Of a stretch of DNA of 64,000 nucleotides, positions 9,037 through 17,609 are shown piece after piece. Position numbers and translations under genes: made by a program. Source of the DNA: Thermohalobaculum sp951813525 (GTDB taxonomy: Bacteria; Pseudomonadota; Alphaproteobacteria; Rhodobacterales; Rhodobacteraceae); NCBI GenBank assembly GCA_951813525.2, contig CATOTJ020000001.1, positions 744,001 to 808,000 of the forward strand, read 5' to 3'. The first letter of the stretch is position 1. Every line of letters begins with the position of its first letter. A model generated the notes under the pieces. That model saw only the letters and a program-made list of their open reading frames with translations, was not told where the DNA came from and did no database searches.

Positions 9037-9284
9037 TCCTGTCCCGCTTTCCGCCAGGACCAGACTGTGCGCCATTGCCGATTAAGGGCTATGTATTCGA
9101 AGGCGAACAGCACGCAATCGTCCTTACCGGAGAAATTGAGCTGCGCCTCGACGACGAAGTGATTGTTCTGCGGCCCGGCGACAGCTTTTCCTATTCCTCA
9201 ATGATCGCCCACCGATTTCGCAACAGAACTGACCGAAAGGCGGCAATCGTTTGGGCGGTGTCACTGGTGCGCATAACGTCGTGA
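9001..9284 (+). pseudogene. Cupin-domain remnant (XRE-cupin regulator type)
   Basis: The frame at 9021-9284 encodes a C-terminal cupin half: YLILSRFPPGPDC, then HAIVLTGEIELRLDDEV, LRPGDSFSYSS and HRFRNRTDRKAAIVW. This is the pattern seen at the C-terminus of XRE-family regulators with a cupin sensor. No helix-turn-helix domain and no credible start are present. Just upstream, the preceding gene's tail (IPVRSPGNAT) reads like the missing N-terminal strand in another frame, so a frameshift near 9030 is likely. I interpret this as a truncated gene joined to the end of the Lrp gene by a deletion. Confidence 0.6.
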
Positions 9285-9425
9285 CTTGAGAATGAACACG
9301 TATCTAAACATATCGGCGCCCGTACACGTGTTTTCAGTCATGTGGATTGACGCCGAAGGATCTGCATGGTCTTCGAACTTGCATCCGGTATGAATACAAT
9401 CACCAAGCGACCCCGGAGGATTGAC

Positions 9426-10283
9426 ATGACCGACGACACGGCACAACGCGATATCGCGCTCGATCTTGTCGATCTCCAACGCTATCCGATCGCCGATCTA
9501 ACCACCGGTCCCGGTGCGCAGTTCCTGGCACAGTGTCAGCACAGTATCGAGACCAACGGATGGTGCAATCTGGATGGTTTCATCCGCCAGGATGCATTGG
9601 ACCAACTGAACCGCGAGGCTAATGAACTGCTTCCAACGGCAGACGTGCTGCACGTCAAACGCAACATTTACCAAGGCGCAATCGATCCGACGCTGCCCGA
9701 AGATGATCCGCGCCGCAAGGAGTTCACGCATATCGCGGTCCAGCTGGCGGACGATCAGATCCCGGCCCAGACGCGCCTGAAGCAACTCTATCGGTCCGAG
9801 AGGCTCACCGACTTCGTTCGCCAGGTTCAAAAGAAACAATGCCTCTATCGCTGCGCGGACGAATTCCAGGCCCTCAACGTCGTGGCGCTGCGACCGGGCA
9901 GTTGGCACGCATGGCACTACGACACTACCGAGTGCACCGTAACGCTCTTGTTACAGGCAGCAGAGGAAGGCGGCGAATTTACCTTCCTGCCCAACTCCCG
10001 CAACGATGACACTGAAGACCGCGAGGCGGTTGACCGCCTGCTGTCCGGGGACATGACACAGGCACAAACGTTTTCGCGCGGCGCCGGGACATTCACATTG
10101 TTCCGCGGCGGTTACTCGCTGCACGGGGTGACAAAGGTGCAAGGCAACCGCCCGCGCATATCAGCCGTTCTCACCTATGACGAAGAACCGGACCGGGTGA
10201 TCGACGACCAGATCAATATCCGCATCTATGGGCAGCGCGTCGAAACCATCCTGGCCAAACGCCACGACCAGTTGAGCGGCTAA
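9426..10283 (+). CDS. HalD/BesD-like 2OG-Fe(II) oxygenase
   Basis: A 285-residue cupin-fold oxygenase related to the BesD/HalD group of radical halogenases and hydroxylases acting on free amino acids. The iron site is a complete facial triad: H164-x-D166 in AWHYDTTE and H233 in GGYSLHGVT, followed by R242/R244 for 2-oxoglutarate. The supporting blocks TLLLQAAEEGGEF and GTFTLFRGGY match the family. Halogenases of this group carry Gly in place of the Asp; Asp is present here, so hydroxylation is the likely reaction. The start at 9426 has a strong GGAGG; in-frame codons upstream lack one. It stands alone, and the substrate is unknown. Confidence 0.78.
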   Translation: MTDDTAQRDIALDLVDLQRYPIADLTTGPGAQFLAQCQHSIETNGWCNLDGFIRQDALDQLNREANELLPTADVLHVKRNIYQGAIDPTLPEDDPRRKEFTHIAVQLADDQIPAQTRLKQLYRSERLTDFVRQVQKKQCLYRCADEFQALNVVALRPGSWHAWHYDTTECTVTLLLQAAEEGGEFTFLPNSRNDDTEDREAVDRLLSGDMTQAQTFSRGAGTFTLFRGGYSLHGVTKVQGNRPRISAVLTYDEEPDRVIDDQINIRIYGQRVETILAKRHDQLSG

Positions 10284-10449
10284 ACCCCGTCAATGAAACG
10301 GCGCGGCGACAGTGGCCGCCCTTCGCGCTCGCACCGCCGCATTTTCGACCGGTAACCGAACCCACTGGCCTCCGCAAGTTCGGGCACCCCAGGCTACCAA
10401 TTACCACATTGTCGAAGGGCCAGCTTCACCGGGTGCGTCGAAACCGGCT

Positions 10450-11043
10450 TCAGATAACCTGACACGCCTCATCAAAGTCGAAGCGCGCGCCACGCGGATA
10501 ATACTTATCGGGATCGGCATATCCGAGCGAGCAAAGAAAGTTCGACCGGACATGGGTTCCCGAAAAGAATTCCTGATCGACGCGTACATTGTCAAATCCT
10601 GACATCGGGCCACAGTCCAACCCGACAGCACGCGCAGCCATGATGAAATAGGCGCCTTGCAGCGTTGAATTTCTGATCGCCGTAATTTCCGCCGCGATCT
10701 CGTTCTTCTCGAAGATCTTCCGGTTCTCCGGCGCATGAGGATAAAGACGCGGCAGATAGCGGTAGAACTCCATATCCATGCCGATGATCGCGATAACCGG
10801 CGCGCTGTCAGCCCGGCGGACATTGCTGTCCAGCAGCGCAGGGCGCAGCCGCGCCTTCGCCTGCTCGGATGTCAGAAAGGAAATCCGGATAGGACAGCCA
10901 TTCATCGAAGTCGGGCCCCACCGCATCAACTCGTAAATCTCGGTCAACAAGGCTGCATCAACCGGTTTGTTCAGAAACAGATTTGCGGTTCGGGCCTCGG
11001 TAAACAAAAGCCTGCGGGCGTCATCGGAAAGCTGATTTGGCAT
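10450..11043 (-). CDS. RutE/HadB-type nitroreductase family oxidoreductase
   Basis: A 197-residue FMN-dependent nitroreductase-fold protein closest to malonic semialdehyde reductase RutE. Visible marks are RTANLFLNKPVD, the FMN-contacting RWGPTSMNGCPIRI, the helix STLQGAYFIMAARAVGLDCGPMSG-type segment and the C-terminal LCSLGYAD. No other rut gene is nearby. It is the last gene of the hydroxyquinol/TRAP operon, 6 bases after the permease stop, so its substrate is probably an intermediate of that pathway rather than of pyrimidine breakdown. Confidence 0.8.
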   Translation of the reverse strand: MPNQLSDDARRLLFTEARTANLFLNKPVDAALLTEIYELMRWGPTSMNGCPIRISFLTSEQAKARLRPALLDSNVRRADSAPVIAIIGMDMEFYRYLPRLYPHAPENRKIFEKNEIAAEITAIRNSTLQGAYFIMAARAVGLDCGPMSGFDNVRVDQEFFSGTHVRSNFLCSLGYADPDKYYPRGARFDFDEACQVI

Positions 11044-11049
11044 AATTGT

Positions 11050-13113
11050 CTATATTCCGCGTCTGGTGATTTCCGTCAGGACAGGAAACACCACCAACAG
11101 CGCTGTGACGAGGACCATCACAACAACAAATGGGAACGCACCCTTGAAGATGTCCGACAATGTAGTCTGGGTGTTACCCAGCGCAGCCTTGACCACATAG
11201 ACCGTCAGCCCAAGCGGCGGGGTCAACAGGCCGACCTCGACGGCAACGACCGTGACGATGCCGAACCAGATCAAATCGGTGTTAAAGGCTGCAAGCGTCG
11301 GCAGGATCAGCGGCAGGGTGATCAGCATGATCGAAACGCTGTCCAGAATCATGCCCATGACCAGCACCACCAGCAGATAGACAATGATGATGCCGTAAAA
11401 TCCCAAGTCTGCGGCCAGCAGCCAATCGATCACGGATCCTGGCATTCCACTCAGCGCAATCATGCGCGTGTACATGTTGGCACCGATGATAAGGAACAGG
11501 ATCGAGACGGATATGTGGCCCGTATCGATCAGGATTTTCCAAAAACTGCGCAAAGTCAGCAAGCCCGGGCTAAAAAACGACTTCGCGCATACGATGACGA
11601 GCGCAAAGAAAGCCCCGACCGCTCCTGCTTCCGTCGGCGTGAAAATTCCGCCGTAAATACCGCCGATGACGGCGACGATCAGAACCGAAATCGGTACGAT
11701 TTTCACGGTTGCCGAACCGATGGTTTCGCGGTGCGGCGGTTTGCGGGTCCATGTTGTCGGCAACGCCGATGTATCCGGGATCTTAAGCTGACCGACGGCC
11801 TTGGGTGTCAGCTTGGCCATCAGAACAATCATCAGGCAAAACCCGCCCGAAAGCAGTAAACCGGGCAGGATCGCCGCATTGAACAAGGCCCCGACCGAAA
11901 CCTCCGCGACGACGCCAAAGACAACAAGCAGCAGCGACGGCGGAATAAGCATTCCCAGCACCGATGACCCTGCCACCACGCCCACAGCGAAACGGGGCGT
12001 ATATCCATGCTCCAGCATCGGCGGAACCGAGACTTTGGTGAAGACCACTGCCGAGGCAATCGAAACACCCGTGACAGCCGCGAATATGGCGTTCGCCGTG
12101 ACGGTTGCGATCCCCAACCCACCGGTGACTTTCTGAAGCAGCCACTGGCAGACATCGAAAGTGTCTCGCCCTATCCGCCCGGCGTTGACCAGCAACCCCA
12201 TCAAAACGAATAGTGGCACCACACCGAACAATTGGTCCTGAATCGCACCCGTCGAAGCGATTTTCAGCAAGTTGACCGCCGTGCCGAAATCGTCGCGCAG
12301 ATACCAGGTGCCCAGGAACGACAGCAAAATCATCACCACGGCAATGTGCATCCCGGCGATGATCAGAAACAGCATCGCTGCAATCAATATCCCGGCAATC
12401 CAAATGCCGCTGTCGTCCGGAGAGATCAGTATCCACCCTGCAACCAGGCCAACCGCAAGCGCGATGATCGCGAGCCACCCTTTCGCAAGGCCTTGCCGCG
12501 CATCCATATGGTCAGGTTCGTCCCGCAGCGCCTTGGCGACATAATCGACGGCCTGCACCAGAAATTCCAAGCCGGCCAGAACGGCACAAGCGCCCATCAC
12601 CGCCCTGAACGGCCAGACATAAATGATCAGCTCGCCCTGCTGGCCGAAATATTCCGCTTCTTCATAGGCTTCGATCGCCTCGGGGATCAGGCCATAGGCG
12701 ATCAGGCCCATAACAACGGCACCGAACACATGGAAAACCGCGTTGAATATCGCCCCAGCAAATGGGCGCGCGATCATCAGCCTTTCAACGACAACGTCAG
12801 CCCGCGTCAGACGGCCGGATCGAATTGCGCTTGTCACCTGCAGGAACACAATCGCACCGATCGAGTACCCGACAAATTCCGGAACGCGCGGCAATGGTTG
12901 GTCGTAGATGCTGCGCGAGGCGACATCGCAGCAAATCAGCAGCATCAGCGCTGCCGTCCAAAGTGCCCCAACGATGTTCAAAAATTGGCCGACGGACCCC
13001 AGGACATGAATTGGCGGCGGTCCAAACCACCACAGTTTCGGCGAGAACGCCTCCGGCGATCGCTGCGGCGCAAAACCCGCCGCAGCAACAACCGATTTCA
13101 GGACTGGGTGCAC
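11050..13113 (-). CDS. TRAP transporter permease, DctQ-DctM fusion
   Basis: A 687-residue inner-membrane protein. Residues 35-200 are the small DctQ subunit with four membrane helices (VGALWTAALMLLICCDVASR and the paired acidic/aromatic loop). Residues 225-687 are the large DctM subunit with repeated helices and the family motifs GMHIAVVMILLSFLG, GVVPLFVLMG and VFGVVAEVSVGALFNAAILPG. Fused QM subunits are common in tripartite periplasmic transporters. A GTG start lies 2 bases after the dctP stop, so translation is coupled. It works with the periplasmic binding protein upstream. Confidence 0.9.
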   Translation of the reverse strand: MHPVLKSVVAAAGFAPQRSPEAFSPKLWWFGPPPIHVLGSVGQFLNIVGALWTAALMLLICCDVASRSIYDQPLPRVPEFVGYSIGAIVFLQVTSAIRSGRLTRADVVVERLMIARPFAGAIFNAVFHVFGAVVMGLIAYGLIPEAIEAYEEAEYFGQQGELIIYVWPFRAVMGACAVLAGLEFLVQAVDYVAKALRDEPDHMDARQGLAKGWLAIIALAVGLVAGWILISPDDSGIWIAGILIAAMLFLIIAGMHIAVVMILLSFLGTWYLRDDFGTAVNLLKIASTGAIQDQLFGVVPLFVLMGLLVNAGRIGRDTFDVCQWLLQKVTGGLGIATVTANAIFAAVTGVSIASAVVFTKVSVPPMLEHGYTPRFAVGVVAGSSVLGMLIPPSLLLVVFGVVAEVSVGALFNAAILPGLLLSGGFCLMIVLMAKLTPKAVGQLKIPDTSALPTTWTRKPPHRETIGSATVKIVPISVLIVAVIGGIYGGIFTPTEAGAVGAFFALVIVCAKSFFSPGLLTLRSFWKILIDTGHISVSILFLIIGANMYTRMIALSGMPGSVIDWLLAADLGFYGIIIVYLLVVLVMGMILDSVSIMLITLPLILPTLAAFNTDLIWFGIVTVVAVEVGLLTPPLGLTVYVVKAALGNTQTTLSDIFKGAFPFVVVMVLVTALLVVFPVLTEITRRGI

Positions 13114-13115
13114 TC

Positions 13116-14183
13116 CTAGCCGCCCCAGGCGCGCGGTGCCTCATACCCCAGTGCTTTCATGCCGGTCAGATAGGCCGACAGCACTTCACCAGACGCGCCG
13201 CCCGACGCATCGCGCCACTCGGCAGCGATATCGGGCATCGCACCGACCCATTTCTCGCGATCGCCCTGGCTTATGGTTGAAACGGTTGCCCCGGCCTTCG
13301 TCATCAACCCTTCAAATTTGTCGGCAACCGACATCAGGATCGCCGCATGTTTGGCACTGTATTCCGCACCCAGCGTTCGCAAGACACCCTGAACATCTTC
13401 CGGCAGTTTCTTCCACGAACGCTTGTTGATCGCCAGTCCACCGGTCATCTGCGCACCCAGCCCGACCTTCGTGATATGTGGCGCAACCTCGAAAAGCTTG
13501 AACGGAAATGCACCGGAAAAGGCGATCAACACCCCATCCGCGACCCCTGTGTTCAGCATGTTGTAGAAACCTGGCAGACCCGCGTTGACGGCGGCAGCAC
13601 CGGTCCCCTTCAGCCAGTTGCCGACCGACCCTGCGGCGATGATCTTTTTCCCTTCCAGGTCGCTGAAACCGCCAAAGGGTTCCTTCGTCAGCAGATGATA
13701 GGTTTCAATACCGGAGGCGCCCAGGAACACGGCGTCCTGTTTGTCCCAGGCATCGTTCAGCGCTGGTATTTCCGCATGCATCTGGTTGATCAGGCCCAGC
13801 ATCGCCGGCAGATCGTCAGAGACGAACGGCGTATAGAATGTCACGTTCTGAAGCGGCATCTTGCTTTCTTCCCAAAGCGTGCCAACCCAGCCCAGATCGG
13901 TAATGCCGTCCGAAACCGCTTCCAGGGTCTTGTCAAACTTGTAAAGCGCACCGCCATAGCTTTCGGTCCACTTGATCCGGCTCTCGGACCCGGCGGCTTC
14001 AAGACGTTTATTGCTTTCAGGGACGACATGATTTTCCAGAACACCGACCCACGGCACCGCTGTCGGATGGCTCGACGCCATTGTCAGCTTGATCTCGTTG
14101 GCTGCGAACGCCGCGCGCGGCAGACAAGCGGTCCCGAAGGTGGCAGCCAAGGCTGCATTAAAGGCTCTGCGGTTCGTCTTCAT
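13116..14183 (-). CDS. TRAP transporter substrate-binding protein DctP
   Basis: A 355-residue periplasmic solute receptor. The N-terminus MKTNRRAFNAALAATFG ending at AFA-ANEI is a signal peptide with a twin-arginine-like RRAFN. The DctP fold shows in SHPTAVPWVGVLENHVVPE, the DGITDLGWVG segment and DLEGKKIIAAGSVGNWLKG. The start at 14183 is chosen for GGGAGG just upstream. Family members usually bind organic acids; the surrounding hydroxyquinol genes point to an aromatic or ring-derived acid. Confidence 0.9.
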   Translation of the reverse strand: MKTNRRAFNAALAATFGTACLPRAAFAANEIKLTMASSHPTAVPWVGVLENHVVPESNKRLEAAGSESRIKWTESYGGALYKFDKTLEAVSDGITDLGWVGTLWEESKMPLQNVTFYTPFVSDDLPAMLGLINQMHAEIPALNDAWDKQDAVFLGASGIETYHLLTKEPFGGFSDLEGKKIIAAGSVGNWLKGTGAAAVNAGLPGFYNMLNTGVADGVLIAFSGAFPFKLFEVAPHITKVGLGAQMTGGLAINKRSWKKLPEDVQGVLRTLGAEYSAKHAAILMSVADKFEGLMTKAGATVSTISQGDREKWVGAMPDIAAEWRDASGGASGEVLSAYLTGMKALGYEAPRAWGG

Positions 14184-14208
14184 TGTACGTCCTCCCGTTT
14201 GTCCGGTC

Positions 14209-15273
14209 TCATCGGACCGGTGGTTCCCCAAAATACGCTTTCTCGATAAGCCTCCGGATAAGTTTTCGGACCAGCGGCCGCGGGTTCCAGTAGGCGTCGG
14301 TCATCGCAAGATCCGCCGCGTGGTCAATCCCGTCCTCTGGCATGCCCAGTTCCTTCAGCGTCATCGGCGCACCCAGCCTTTTTGAAAACTCGCTCAAGGC
14401 CAGGCCCGGCTTGTCGGTTTCCAATATCCGGGCAAGCGGTGACAACAGATCTGGAACAGCCATCGCATTGAAGGCAACGACATGCGGCAAGACAACCGTG
14501 TGGGTTTGCGCATGCGGCAGATCGAATGCGCCGCCCAGTGTATGACAAAGCTTGTGATGCAGTGCCATGCTGACATTCCCAAGGACAGTTCCACATAGCC
14601 AGGTGCCATAAAGCGCCTTCGCCCGCGCCTTCATGTCGCCCGGGTCGCTTACAATATCGGGAAGCGCCTCGATCAAAGAACGGGCACCTTCAACCGCCAT
14701 CATCGTCGATATCGGATTGCGGTCCTTGGCGTAAAGTGCTTCGACCGCGTGGGCGACGGCATTCAGTCCGCTCGCGACGCTCATCGAAACCGGCAGGCTC
14801 TTGGTCAGGTCCGGGTCATAAAGGACCACCTCCGGCAGAACAGCACTGCTCCTTAAGGTCGTCTTTCTGCCGTCTTCGGTCTGCCCCAAGATCGGGGTGA
14901 CTTCCGACCCGGCATATGTGGTCGGGATCACGATCTGGGGCAGATCGGTTCGCAGCGCAATCGCTTTGCCCAGACCGGTCGTCGACCCGCCGCCAATTGC
15001 CACCAGACAATCTGCGGAATGCTCGGCAACCATCTTCATCGCGTCGTCAGTCACATCGATCGGCGTGTGCATCTTCGCGTTGGAAAACACGCCAACTCCG
15101 GCATCGTTCAGACGCGCCCGGACCCGTTCCGCATCGTCTTTCTGAAAGGGCGTGCTCAACACAAGCGCACGCGAACACCCGAGCTCTGAAACCACCTCGC
15201 CAATGCGGGAGGAGCTTTCTCGGCTGAAGACGATCCTGGCAGGGCTGCCGGTATATTCGAATGCCTGTTCCAT
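14209..15273 (-). CDS. Maleylacetate reductase
   Basis: A 354-residue iron-alcohol-dehydrogenase-fold enzyme that reduces maleylacetate to 3-oxoadipate with NAD(P)H. Marks are LVAIGGGSTTGLGKAIAL, IPTTYAGSEVTPILG, the VASGLNAVAHAVEALYA helix and HHKLCHTLGGAFDLPHAQTH. Most proteins of this subgroup keep some but not all metal ligands of the ADH family. It begins 5 bases after the dioxygenase stop, so the two genes encode consecutive steps. The in-frame starts upstream lie inside the dioxygenase gene and are rejected. Confidence 0.92.
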   Translation of the reverse strand: MEQAFEYTGSPARIVFSRESSSRIGEVVSELGCSRALVLSTPFQKDDAERVRARLNDAGVGVFSNAKMHTPIDVTDDAMKMVAEHSADCLVAIGGGSTTGLGKAIALRTDLPQIVIPTTYAGSEVTPILGQTEDGRKTTLRSSAVLPEVVLYDPDLTKSLPVSMSVASGLNAVAHAVEALYAKDRNPISTMMAVEGARSLIEALPDIVSDPGDMKARAKALYGTWLCGTVLGNVSMALHHKLCHTLGGAFDLPHAQTHTVVLPHVVAFNAMAVPDLLSPLARILETDKPGLALSEFSKRLGAPMTLKELGMPEDGIDHAADLAMTDAYWNPRPLVRKLIRRLIEKAYFGEPPVR

Positions 15274-15278
15274 CGCTA

Positions 15279-16163
15279 TCAGGTCACGGCTGGCGCCAAA
15301 ACGAAATCGGTTTCGGCGTTCCAGAACGGATTGGGCAGACCCAGCTTTTCGGCCCACGCGGCGTCGTCAATCTTGGTGAAGTCGGTGATCAGGCTCTTGC
15401 GAACGCCAAATACCGCGTCATCCGTCAGATAGCGGTCCGCGGCATCGAATATATGCGTGACGACAGTATCGTAACCGGGTGCAGAGATGATGTAGTGAAG
15501 ATGCGCCGGGCGCATATGGTTGCGCCCCAGCCCGCTCAACAACCGACCGACCGGTCCGTCATTCGGTATCCCGTAATAGGCGGGCTTGATGGCCTTATAC
15601 CAATACTTGCCGTCATCTCCGGTCGTGAAGATGCCGCGTAGATTGTTCTCCGGTTGCACATCCGGTTGCTGGTTGTCGTAAAAACCGTCATGGCTGGCCT
15701 GCCAGGTGTCGATCTCGGCACCCGCAACCGGATTGCCGTCCAGATCAAGAACACGGCCAGATACGAACAACGGCTCGCCTTCGTTCAGATCGGCAATGCT
15801 CGCCCCCATCTCGCGGCGCGGCACATCTTCGACATGAAACGGTCCAAGAACCGTATTCTCCGTCGCTCCGGACGGGCGGCGTGAATTGATGGTATCCAGC
15901 AGCATGGAAACCCCAAACACATCGGACATCAGGATCCATTCCTGGCGCTTGCTGTCACACATCTTTCCCGTCGCGGTCAGAAACCCAATGGCCTTTTCCC
16001 ATTCTTCCATCGTCGGTTCGGTTTCCTTGACGAACGCATGGATATGGGCAATCGCCGACCGCATGACCTCGGCCAAGCGCTGATCCGGCGCATCTTTCAT
16101 CCGCTCGATCACAGCCTCGGCCGAATGCTCTTCGGTAAAAAAATGAATGTCGTCGCTGCTCAT
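15279..16163 (-). CDS. Hydroxyquinol 1,2-dioxygenase
   Basis: A 294-residue intradiol ring-cleavage dioxygenase that opens 1,2,4-trihydroxybenzene to maleylacetate. The non-heme Fe(III) ligands can be placed: Y162 (DGFYDNQ), Y197 (PAYYGIP), H221 and H223 (RPAHLHY). The helical N-terminal dimerisation domain is present. Maleylacetate reductase directly downstream supports hydroxyquinol rather than catechol as the substrate. It is the first gene of the operon and is divergent from a LysR regulator. No hydroxylase producing hydroxyquinol is encoded in the window. Confidence 0.92.
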   Translation of the reverse strand: MSSDDIHFFTEEHSAEAVIERMKDAPDQRLAEVMRSAIAHIHAFVKETEPTMEEWEKAIGFLTATGKMCDSKRQEWILMSDVFGVSMLLDTINSRRPSGATENTVLGPFHVEDVPRREMGASIADLNEGEPLFVSGRVLDLDGNPVAGAEIDTWQASHDGFYDNQQPDVQPENNLRGIFTTGDDGKYWYKAIKPAYYGIPNDGPVGRLLSGLGRNHMRPAHLHYIISAPGYDTVVTHIFDAADRYLTDDAVFGVRKSLITDFTKIDDAAWAEKLGLPNPFWNAETDFVLAPAVT

Positions 16164-16263
16164 CAGACGGCCCCCAGCAAGATCACGATTCCAGTCAAGT
16201 CAGCTTAACCCGGTCAGTTCTTGACGAAGTTGCAAAGAAAACAAAAATTGTTATCAGAGTGAT
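16164..16263. promoter_or_regulatory. Divergent promoter region, hydroxyquinol operon / LysR gene
   Basis: A 100-base AT-rich gap between the two divergent starts. A short inverted repeat, TATCA-GAG-TGATA, lies at 16252-16264 and runs into the LysR start codon. It could be part of an autoregulatory site; no convincing full LysR box was identified. Confidence 0.4.
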
Positions 16264-17208
16264 ATGAAAATCCTCCCAAACCATCTGGTCGCCATTGCTG
16301 TCATTGATGAGGCGGGCGGGCTGACCGCTGCGGCCAACACACTGCTGACCTCCCCCGCCGCGCTGTCGCGGATTGTTTCCGAACTCGAGGCGCGACTTGG
16401 CGCAACGCTTTTCGACAAAAGCGCCCGGCCCTGGCGGCTGACCCCCATCGGTGCAAACCTGGCCCATGAAGGGCGCGTAATTCGCGCCGCCCAGAACCGC
16501 GTTTCGAAGTCGATCGATCAATTTAATATTGGTGAGGAAGGGGTCCTCCGCGTCGGCGGAACACCGTTCTTCATCGACGCAATCGTCTCCAAGATCATCG
16601 CAAAATTTCAACAGATCCACACCCGCATTCGCGTCGACCAAAGCTATGGCTATCCCGAAGCCCTGTTCTCCGGCATGCGCCTCGGGGAAATCGATATCGC
16701 AATTTGTCCGATCGACATTATGGATGAAAATCTCGAACTGACATTCAAACCCCTGCTTCGCGCCCGCAATGTCATCGCCTGCCGCGAAGCCCATCCCCTT
16801 GCGGGCCGCGCCATCGAGGACCCCGAAACGCTGCTGGACTATCCGTGGATCGTCCCGCCGCCGGGAAGCCCCTTGAACTTGGACCTGCGGTCAAATCTGG
16901 CGCGGCTTGAACTCGAGCGCTTTCGAATTGCCTATTCCGGGGGAACATTGGCCAGCGTCGTCAATCATCTGCTGGCATCGGATTCGCTCACAATCCTGCC
17001 CCACAGCGCCGTATTCGAAATGCGCGGCAGCGGAATTTCGGCGCTTCAAATCGAACTCGAGGCGCCGACACGCAATTTGGGCGTTCTGCTTCCCCGCGGA
17101 AGACAGGCAAAAGCGGTTGATCACTTCGTCAAATTCCTTGCCGACACATTCGATCAAATGCGCGATCAGATCCGGCGGCACGAAAAGATCGTCGTTTGGG
17201 GTAGCTGA
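16264..17208 (+). CDS. LysR-family transcriptional regulator
   Basis: A 314-residue LysR protein. The N-terminal helix-turn-helix reads GLTAAANTLLTSPAALSRIV followed by the wing ELEARLGATLFDKSARPWRL. The rest is a periplasmic-binding-protein-like effector domain (DIAICPIDIMDENLE, LLDYPWIVPPPGSPL). It is divergent from the hydroxyquinol 1,2-dioxygenase operon, the usual arrangement for a regulator that switches on the pathway when an aromatic substrate or intermediate is present. The inducer is not known. Confidence 0.9.
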   Translation: MKILPNHLVAIAVIDEAGGLTAAANTLLTSPAALSRIVSELEARLGATLFDKSARPWRLTPIGANLAHEGRVIRAAQNRVSKSIDQFNIGEEGVLRVGGTPFFIDAIVSKIIAKFQQIHTRIRVDQSYGYPEALFSGMRLGEIDIAICPIDIMDENLELTFKPLLRARNVIACREAHPLAGRAIEDPETLLDYPWIVPPPGSPLNLDLRSNLARLELERFRIAYSGGTLASVVNHLLASDSLTILPHSAVFEMRGSGISALQIELEAPTRNLGVLLPRGRQAKAVDHFVKFLADTFDQMRDQIRRHEKIVVWGS

Positions 17209-17303
17209 GCGCTCTGCACCGCACCGGTCAGAATGTTGCGCCGCCCCGCAAAATCCCGCCCCCATCCGGTGGCCGCCTCTACCGAGGACCCCCGTCTCGC
17301 AAT

Positions 17304-17567
17304 GTGGAACTGTTGCGCCCGGGCATGACGTTCGAGGAGCTCGGCGAGCGGTCCTGGAAGATGCACGATATCTATGTGCCCAATCGCTATGCCGAGATGA
17401 TCCATCGCATTGGGTTCGGTGTCGAATATCCATTGATCCACTACCCGGAGGACCACGAGACCTGGCAATATTCCGGAATATTCCACGAAGGCGCGACCGT
17501 CTGGGTCGAAAACTATATCGGCCCGGTCGCACTGACGAACTGTCCGTTCGAAGGCAGTTATATGTGA
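17304..17567 (+). pseudogene. M24 (creatinase-type) peptidase fragment
   Basis: About 87 residues match the middle-to-C-terminal part of M24 metallopeptidase/creatinase-like proteins: VELLRPGMTFEELGERSW, then YPLIHYPEDH and FHEGATVWVENYIG. Full proteins of this family are near 400 residues. The N-terminal domain and the last metal-binding block are both missing, and the frame runs back upstream (17250-17303) without a good start. I read it as a remnant of a deleted gene. It begins a run of damaged genes reaching to 20.6 kb. Confidence 0.7.
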
Positions 17568-17609
17568 GCCGCGGCGCGAACGCCGCCGCGCTGCCTGACG
17601 GGACACCTC

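Noticed and set aside
9285..9425. An inverted repeat AACACGT / ACGTGTT in the gap before the oxygenase gene
   Set aside because: The arms are short and widely spaced, with no supporting feature; chance cannot be excluded.
9426..10283. A radical halogenase
   Set aside because: The iron site has Asp (D166), which halogenases of this family replace by Gly to make room for chloride.
10735..13119. Long plus-strand frames across the TRAP permease
   Set aside because: Their translations are a hydrophilic His/Gln/Asp/Arg mirror of membrane helices, the usual antisense pattern.
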